From NCBI GenBank assembly GCA_023424355.1, contig JAFAEA010000117.1:1-10677 (forward strand): a stretch of 10,677 nucleotides of DNA. The letters run 5' to 3'. A program made the position numbers and the translations under genes. Origin of the DNA: Chloroflexota bacterium. GTDB taxonomy: Bacteria > Chloroflexota > Chloroflexia > Thermomicrobiales > UBA6265. Below, one piece after another: positions 6,266 to 10,677 of this stretch (position 1 is the stretch's first letter; each line of letters starts with the position of its first letter). A model generated the notes under the pieces. It was not told where the DNA came from and made no database searches. It was given only the letters and a program-made list of their open reading frames with translations.

Positions 6266-6527
6266 AACAAACTGTTAACTCATACCTAATTTGCAGTGTG
6301 GATCCAGCGTTGAAGGAAGCGAAACCACCGCCAGATGGGCCTAATCCCATCTCGGTTCGATCAGGATGGTATCGATCAATCGATCGGCCATGCCGATGAC
6401 CTTGGCGCTGCATATGGGTCCGCCTACCTTGCCGCAATGCCTAATCGCCGTAGACTGTTCGGAACGGTTCCTCGCTATTGCTCAAGAAGTACTACCTGTG
6501 ATGCATCACGAAAGGATTGATCGCCAA
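6266..6527 (+). promoter_or_regulatory. Kinase upstream region with a candidate promoter
   Basis: This stretch separates operator 1 from the kinase start. It holds a 7-bp hairpin, AGATGGG (6333-6339) with CCCATCT (6346-6352), and a cluster of ATCGAT repeats around 6370-6386. The best promoter candidate is TTGCCG (6429-6434), 16 nt, TAGACT (6451-6456), four of six matches at each hexamer, which would give a leader of roughly 65 nt. The reading frame continuous with the kinase from 6366 is probably not translated, because it has no family similarity and a better ribosome-binding site lies at 6511-6516. Confidence 0.35.
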
Positions 6528-8090
6528 ATGTCAGGCAGCCTCCTCATGGGGATAGATATTGGAACATCGAGCTCCAAGGGTGTTCTGTGTACCCCGGAAG
6601 GTGAAATCGTTGCATCAGCGACCATCGAACACGATACGAGTTTCCCGAGGCCCGGCTGGGCAGAACACGATGCCGATGGTGTGTGGTGGGGCGATTTTGT
6701 TGGTATCTGTCGGCAGCTTCTCTCTGGTCCCTACTCGGGTGACGATGTCGGAGCAGTAGGAGTCAGCGCCATCGGGCCATGCCTGTTGCCAATTGATACT
6801 GAGGGCAAACCGCTGCGACAGGGAATTCTGTACGGGATCGATAGTCGCGCCACAGCTGAAATCGCGTTGCTGGAAGAAGTCTGTGGGCAGGACGAATTGT
6901 ATCGCCAGGGCGGCATGGTACTGACCAGTCAGTCCATTGGCCCGAAAATCCTGTGGTTGAGGAATAACGAGCCTGAGATATTCGCTCAAACCTCAATGAT
7001 GCACGCTTCCAGTAGCTATCTCGTTTTTCGGCTCACAGGTGAGCACGTGCTGGATCGGCATACGGCATCGGCATTCAATCCGCTTTTCAGCATGGAGAAG
7101 CTTGAGTGGGATAATCGTTTTGCAGAATTGATCGTCGAACCCTCTCGACTACCCCGATTGCTCAACGCCAACGAGATCGCAGGTGTAGTGACTCCGACAG
7201 CTGCAGAGGAAACCGGCCTCAGTATCGGCACACCAGTAAACGCAGGGACAATCGACGTCGCGGCCGAATCGATCAGCGTTGGTATCGTGAATCCCGGTGA
7301 AATGATGCTGATGTACGGCAGCACCACGTTCCTGCTCAACCTTGTTGATGGGTATTGTCCTGATCCACGCCTTTGGACCGCGGCCTACAGCCTGCCCAAT
7401 CGCCGGGCAATCATGGGAGGTACTGCCACATCCGGACTGATCACAAAGTGGTTCCGTGACGAGATCGCTGCTGGAGAGCGAGAAATGGCGACTCAGACGT
7501 CGTCAAATGCCTACAAACTTCTGGGTGACCTTGCAGCAAGCATTCCACCAGGTAGTGACGGTTTGATTTGTCTCCCCTATTTTGCTGGAGAGCGAACACC
7601 GATTTTCGATCCGGATGCGCGTGGAATGTTTGCAGGACTAACGCTGGCGCACACACGCGGACACCTCTTTCGCGCGGTATTGGAAGGGGTGGGATATGCC
7701 GTGAGGGATCATTTGGAGATCATGCGCGAACTGGATTCGTTCCCGAGCCGAATTGTCGCCGTGGGTGGCGGTGCCCAAAGCGATGTGTGGCTCCAGATTG
7801 TGAGCGATATCGCCGGAATATCGCAACTGGTTCCGCAGAGAACCATCGGCGCTTCCTATGGAGATGCCTTCCTGGCAGGTTTGGCTTTGGGCATCGTCCC
7901 ATCCACGGACTCACTCACCGAGGGTTGGATTCAGATGAACCGTACCATCGAGCCAAATTCCGCCCGTACCGCGCTTTACGATGAGTATTTCCAGATTTAT
8001 CGCGAACTCTACGAAAACACAACGGACCAGATGCACGCATTAGCGAGACTGGGCCGTGATGCTGCGTCACGTTCAGCAGTGACTCTGTAG
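6528..8090 (+). CDS. FGGY-family carbohydrate kinase (xylulokinase-like)
   Basis: A 520-residue kinase of the FGGY family (usual length about 500), transferring ATP phosphate to a sugar or polyol in the cytoplasm. The N-terminal phosphate-binding motif is MGIDIGTSSSKG (7-18). ILYGIDSRA at about 100 corresponds to the substrate-contact (W/Y)xDxR region of xylulokinases. Asp243 in AGTIDVAAES is the expected catalytic base. YFAGERTP (351-358) leads into the FGGY C-terminal signature region (FAGLTLAHTRGHLFRAVLEG). VGGGAQSDVW (412-421) is the adenosine-binding motif. ATG 6528 is chosen because AAAGGA lies 11 nt upstream and family similarity begins there; upstream in-frame starts exist at 6366 and 6501. 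It is divergent from the SorC regulator and convergent with the isomerase gene. Substrate is unknown: D-xylulose, a tetrulose and polyols are all possible. Confidence 0.9.
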   Translation: MSGSLLMGIDIGTSSSKGVLCTPEGEIVASATIEHDTSFPRPGWAEHDADGVWWGDFVGICRQLLSGPYSGDDVGAVGVSAIGPCLLPIDTEGKPLRQGILYGIDSRATAEIALLEEVCGQDELYRQGGMVLTSQSIGPKILWLRNNEPEIFAQTSMMHASSSYLVFRLTGEHVLDRHTASAFNPLFSMEKLEWDNRFAELIVEPSRLPRLLNANEIAGVVTPTAAEETGLSIGTPVNAGTIDVAAESISVGIVNPGEMMLMYGSTTFLLNLVDGYCPDPRLWTAAYSLPNRRAIMGGTATSGLITKWFRDEIAAGEREMATQTSSNAYKLLGDLAASIPPGSDGLICLPYFAGERTPIFDPDARGMFAGLTLAHTRGHLFRAVLEGVGYAVRDHLEIMRELDSFPSRIVAVGGGAQSDVWLQIVSDIAGISQLVPQRTIGASYGDAFLAGLALGIVPSTDSLTEGWIQMNRTIEPNSARTALYDEYFQIYRELYENTTDQMHALARLGRDAASRSAVTL

Positions 8091-8096
8091 TGATGA

Positions 8097-8113
8097 GGGT
8101 CTCCTGGAGACCC
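8097..8113. terminator. Shared stem-loop between convergent kinase and isomerase genes
   Basis: GGGTCTCC (8097-8104) and GGAGACCC (8106-8113) are perfect 8-bp arms around a single T. The hairpin starts 7 nt after the kinase stop and lies 23 nt beyond the isomerase stop. It can form on either strand, but neither side has a clear T-run, so efficiency is uncertain. Confidence 0.5.
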
Positions 8114-8136
8114 GCATTGCATTCAGGTAGTGAGCT

Positions 8137-8637
8137 TTAGCAGCCAGGAGCTTCCTCAGCAGTGCCTAAAGGCGAATTCGATTCGAACTCGGAGATCACT
8201 GCAACCTTTTCTGCCGATGCCGATGAGGCGTCAAACTCGTATGTCAGCCATTCCTTAACCAGGCGAATTGCGAGCTCTGGCCCGATCACTCGTGCACCGA
8301 GGGTAAGGATCTGGCAGTTGTTGGAGAGCACAGACCGCTCGACTGAATATGAATCATGTGCCACAGTTGCCCGGATTCCTGGCACCTTATTCGCGGAAAT
8401 AGCCATGCCAATACCGGTGCCACAAATGAGTACACCTCGGCGGGCTTCACCCTTCGAAACAGCCTGCGCTACTTTCAGTCCAACATGTGGATACGCCGTG
8501 TCATCGTTGGAATCGGCCACTCCGTAATCCACTATCTTGAGATCGCTCTCTCGTTCCAATGCTTTCTTGATTGCATTTTTGAGATCGGCACCGGCATTAT
8601 CCGCGCCGATAGCCAGAATATCGTGGGCCTGGGTCAT
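8137..8637 (-). CDS. RpiB/LacAB-family sugar-phosphate isomerase (EryI-like features)
   Basis: A 166-residue member of the RpiB/LacAB family, which interconverts ketose and aldose phosphates. Residues 11-20 are GADNAGADLK, where typical RpiB has a DH pair (His replaced by Asn14). The active-site loop GVLICGTGIGMAISANK contains Cys72, Thr74 and Gly75. Residues 94-107 (HDSYSVERSVLSNN) carry Ser105 where ribose-5-phosphate isomerases usually have the His credited with ring opening. This block resembles, from memory, that of EryI-type erythrulose-4-phosphate isomerases. The C-terminal tail is about 15 residues longer than usual. AAGGAAGAG precedes the ATG, which overlaps the dehydrogenase stop as ATGA, so the two are coupled. 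It is clearly an isomerase of this fold; tetrose rather than pentose specificity is inferred. Confidence 0.9.
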   Translation of the reverse strand: MTQAHDILAIGADNAGADLKNAIKKALERESDLKIVDYGVADSNDDTAYPHVGLKVAQAVSKGEARRGVLICGTGIGMAISANKVPGIRATVAHDSYSVERSVLSNNCQILTLGARVIGPELAIRLVKEWLTYEFDASSASAEKVAVISEFESNSPLGTAEEAPGC

Positions 8638-10007
8638 GATATCTCTTCCTTCTCTGTCATCGACCAGTAGCCGTTAGAACCAAAGATCTCATCAACGAAT
8701 TTTTGGAGGAGTCCCGCCTCCAAAAGGAGGTCGTACACGGTGTATCGGCGTCGGATCTGTCCCGCCGCCAGATAACTCTCTCGCATTTGGGTCATATCAA
8801 GCCCGATATCCTCTGGTCGGGTGGGACACTGAGCCTCCGTCAACTTCTGCTGAAGTTCATCCAGCGGCAGGAGCTGATCAGCAAGTCGATTGCGCAGTTC
8901 TGGCCATACCTGCTTGAAGAGGGTGAGCCTGTCCCGCAGTTCATCTGCAGATATGTACTTGGCTTGGCACTCTTCGAGGGCTTTTTGCATCAACATTGGG
9001 TGATCGTGAGTAGCACGAATGATGTTTTCCATCTCGGCCCAGTCCGGCCAGGCGGCGACAGCCTCATCAATGTTCAACTCTTCCACGGGGTAGCCGAGCA
9101 ACTGCTGATAAAGCGTTTCCGAAACAATTGTGCCCAGCGCGACTTTCTTGCCGTGCGATACCGTTTCTCCCTGGAACTCCAGGCCCCGCATTTCCCAAAG
9201 ATGGCTGAACTGATGTTCGCTTCCCGAAGCCGTGCGAGTGGTGCCCGCCGTTTGGATCGCCAGACCGGTAATCACAAGCCCCTGGAAGAGTTGTTCGATG
9301 GACGCCTCGTCACGATTAAACAACCGCTGGGGCGAATCGATCATGCCGCGGAGTGGTCCCTGCACCATCTCCCAGACATCCGGAATCAGCGGCTCAATAC
9401 CCAGTGCATCGGCCAACAGCCAATCTGCGCCGGCGGTGACCTTGCCGACCAAATCACCGTAACCTGAGGCAATCATCGCGGCAGGAGCCTGACGAAGAAT
9501 ATCGAGATCAGCGACCACGACTTCCGGTGCAGGACATTCGAACGTCTGTTTAACGCCGTCGCTCACAAGAGCGGCACCCGAGGCTGTGTATCCATCCATC
9601 GACGGCGCGGTGGCCACAACCATATACGGCAGACCGGATTCAAATGCCGCCCGTTTGGTGAGATCGTTGATGGTGCCCGAGCCAACGGCAATCGGCAGGG
9701 TATCGCTTCCAAAACCCGCGCGTATCTTCGCTATGTAGTCCATATCGGGTTTGAGGGTCGGTTTGGCGGCGAAAATAATGGAATCCCCTACCGTCATGCC
9801 AGCCGCCTTGAGCGATTGCAGCACCTCCTGGCCAGCGATTTCGAAGGTGCACTCGTCAGCCACAATCACGGGAATGCGATTCGGATAGCGCCCGGAGACC
9901 AGGCTACCCACAGTGGGCAATACCTCGCGGCCAACCACGATCTCACGAGTTGTTGATGCACCGGCCAGCCCTTCTTCGATCAAGGCGTGCGTATTCGAAG
10001 GTGTCAT
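8634..10007 (-). CDS. sn-Glycerol-1-phosphate dehydrogenase-family enzyme (AraM/EgsA-like)
   Basis: A 457-residue protein of the AraM/EgsA branch of the iron-containing alcohol dehydrogenase superfamily, which reduces dihydroxyacetone phosphate to sn-glycerol-1-phosphate with NAD(P)H, or the reverse. The nucleotide motif is GSGTIND (109-115). ATAPSMDGYTASGAAL (132-147) is the substrate and cofactor loop. Metal ligands match Asp185 (GYGDLVGK), His265 (SGSEHQF) and His285 (SHGKK); Bacillus AraM is Ni2+-dependent. The C-terminal RRRYTVYDLLLEAGLL is typical. ATG 10007 has GGAG 7 nt upstream; an ATG at 10118 would add 37 residues without family similarity. It is somewhat longer than Bacillus AraM (about 394 aa). 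Coupled to an isomerase and near a kinase and transporter, it more likely oxidises a polyol phosphate in catabolism than makes lipid backbone, but this is inference. Confidence 0.88.
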   Translation of the reverse strand: MTPSNTHALIEEGLAGASTTREIVVGREVLPTVGSLVSGRYPNRIPVIVADECTFEIAGQEVLQSLKAAGMTVGDSIIFAAKPTLKPDMDYIAKIRAGFGSDTLPIAVGSGTINDLTKRAAFESGLPYMVVATAPSMDGYTASGAALVSDGVKQTFECPAPEVVVADLDILRQAPAAMIASGYGDLVGKVTAGADWLLADALGIEPLIPDVWEMVQGPLRGMIDSPQRLFNRDEASIEQLFQGLVITGLAIQTAGTTRTASGSEHQFSHLWEMRGLEFQGETVSHGKKVALGTIVSETLYQQLLGYPVEELNIDEAVAAWPDWAEMENIIRATHDHPMLMQKALEECQAKYISADELRDRLTLFKQVWPELRNRLADQLLPLDELQQKLTEAQCPTRPEDIGLDMTQMRESYLAAGQIRRRYTVYDLLLEAGLLQKFVDEIFGSNGYWSMTEKEEIS

Positions 10008-10139
10008 CGTGTGTCTCCGTATATGCCAGGAATCCGGCCGAATGCCATATTGGCGTGTTGAATACCTGGGTCCGGCACCTTGCAAGTGCACGGCATCCCG
10101 GTTGGCAAACGGCAGCAACTGCCGCCGACTTCTTACATC

Positions 10140-10169
10140 AGGCTACGTAGCAGTCTATCGACGTGTCAA
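10140..10169 (-). promoter_or_regulatory. Probable promoter of the dehydrogenase-isomerase operon
   Basis: On the - strand, TTGACA (10169-10164) is a consensus -35. The best -10 is TAGCCT (10145-10140) after 18 nt, a weak match suggesting dependence on an activator. It would give a leader of about 125 nt before the ATG at 10007. The leader contains CCAGG (10026-10030) and CCTGG (10065-10069), which can pair. The operator begins 16 nt upstream of the -35, as at the regulator promoter. Confidence 0.45.
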
Positions 10170-10185
10170 CGTCGTACAGCGCAGT

Positions 10186-10212
10186 TGCACGAATGTGCAT
10201 GGCGAATGTGCA
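10186..10212. promoter_or_regulatory. Putative SorC operator 2 (TGCAC-N4-GTGCA with a repeated half-site)
   Basis: TGCACGAATGTGCA (10186-10199) is an inverted repeat matching operator 1, with both half-sites intact. The segment GAATGTGCA occurs twice (10191-10199 and 10204-10212), 13 nt apart, giving an additional half-site. Aligned without gaps, 10164-10201 and 6216-6253 agree at 26 of 38 positions, including the adjoining GTCAACGT block. It sits between the divergent dehydrogenase and HAD genes, close to a weak + strand -10 (TATGCT, 10234-10239). Confidence 0.6.
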
Positions 10213-10315
10213 AAGAACGTTCTCCATTCCGGGTATGCTGACGTAGGCTTCAACGACTTAAGGGATGGAAGCTCGCTACGACAAAACCATCTTAAGCAAA
10301 GGGCACCTTATTAAA

Positions 10316-10677
10316 ATGTCAGCGGAACCTGATGTAACCGGATCACTTAATTCCCACAGGCCTGATGCATTGGCACAGGGCTATATCTTCGATCTCGATG
10401 GCACGCTCTATCTCGGCGGCGAATTGTTGCCGGGCGCACAACGACTGATTGCGGCTTTACGGCAACTGGATCGGAAAATTCTTTTCCTTACCAACAATCC
10501 CACCAGTTCACCCGCTGCATATGAAGAAAAGTTGCATCGCCTCGGAATCCCGGTGAGCCCAAACGAGATTCTCAATACAGTTCACACCATGACCGCCTGG
10601 CTGCTTCAGTACCACCCAACGGCCAAGGTATTCCCCATCAGCGAGCAGCCGTTGATCGATGCAATTACGGCCGCTGG
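10316..10677 (+). CDS. HAD-IIA (NagD/AraL-like) phosphatase, 3' end outside the window
   Basis: The first 120 residues of a HAD-superfamily subclass IIA phosphatase, open to the right edge. Motif I is FDLDGTLYLGG (25-35), with the nucleophile Asp26 and general acid Asp28. Motif II is LTNNP (58-62), with Thr59. The residues between and after fit the NagD/AraL/phosphoglycolate phosphatase group, which dephosphorylates small sugar or glycerol phosphates. The start ATG 10316 has AAAGGG 12 nt upstream. An in-frame ATG at 10265, with AAGGG almost touching it, would add 17 residues. The N-terminus before motif I is already longer than usual, which favours 10316. The gene is divergent from the dehydrogenase operon across operator 2. 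Likely job: removing dead-end phosphates or acting on a G1P-type compound. Confidence 0.85.
   Translation, partial: MSAEPDVTGSLNSHRPDALAQGYIFDLDGTLYLGGELLPGAQRLIAALRQLDRKILFLTNNPTSSPAAYEEKLHRLGIPVSPNEILNTVHTMTAWLLQYHPTAKVFPISEQPLIDAITAA

Noticed and set aside
6360..6390. Cluster of ATCGAT/CGATC repeats, considered as a short repeat array or origin element
   Set aside because: Only a few irregular copies, no regular spacer and no DnaA-box-like sequence noticed; probably chance within the kinase leader.
6156..6437. 93-aa - strand frame that would end at the regulator start, resembling a leader peptide
   Set aside because: It spans the operator and promoter candidates and has no family similarity; the GTG/TGA overlap with the regulator is probably accidental.
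6366..6527. 54-residue N-terminal extension of the FGGY kinase
   Set aside because: Family similarity begins just after the ATG at 6528, which has AAAGGA upstream; the candidate promoter at 6429-6456 would lie inside the extension.
8703..9467. 254-aa + strand open frame opposite the dehydrogenase gene
   Set aside because: It lies wholly antisense to conserved AraM-family coding sequence, including the metal-ligand motifs, and shows no recognisable domain.
10008..10118. 37-residue N-terminal extension of the dehydrogenase
   Set aside because: The ATG at 10007 has a good GGAG site, and the extension lacks family similarity; it is more likely mRNA leader.

Overview
The window is ordinary bacterial chromosome of moderate-to-high GC with short intergenic gaps and several GTG starts. 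Gene content (a Tat-exported sugar-binding protein, CUT1 permeases, a SorC-type regulator, an AraM-type dehydrogenase, and a HipA-like kinase next to a DUF3037 protein) fits Chloroflexota, perhaps a Thermomicrobia-like lineage. Actinobacteriota cannot be excluded. This is an inference from gene content, not a phylogenetic result.

Layout. Positions 1-1815 are read on the + strand: an unassigned tail, a small hypothetical gene (97-459), then a tight pair of a HipA-like kinase (561-1412) and a DUF3037 protein (1405-1815). Two strong stem-loops separate this block from a convergent operon on the - strand: SorC-family regulator (6159-5191), Tat-signal solute-binding protein (5095-3797) and two CUT1 permeases (3717-2761 and 2768-1908). 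Divergent from the regulator is an FGGY-family carbohydrate kinase (6528-8090). Convergent with the kinase is a second - strand operon, AraM/EgsA-type dehydrogenase (10007-8634) followed by an RpiB-family isomerase (8637-8137). Divergent from that is a HAD-IIA phosphatase that runs off the right edge (10316 onward).

How it fits together. The genes look like one carbohydrate or polyol utilisation system: uptake (binding protein and two permeases, no ATPase in view), phosphorylation (FGGY kinase), oxidation of a polyol phosphate (AraM-like), ketose-aldose phosphate isomerisation (RpiB-like), a HAD phosphatase for side products or G1P-type compounds, and a SorC regulator. Both divergent intergenic regions carry the same element, a TGCAC-N4-GTGCA inverted repeat lying exactly 16 nt upstream of a TTGAC-type -35 hexamer on the - strand, and 26 of 38 positions match without gaps. 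This is the best evidence that the two divergent units form one regulon controlled by the SorC protein.

The substrate is not determined. The RpiB-like protein keeps the active-site Cys but appears to lack the His residues of pentose-phosphate isomerases. It resembles, from memory, the EryI-type tetrulose-phosphate isomerases, so a four-carbon sugar or polyol is a reasonable hypothesis. I found no tRNA, rRNA, CRISPR array, insertion sequence or phage gene.
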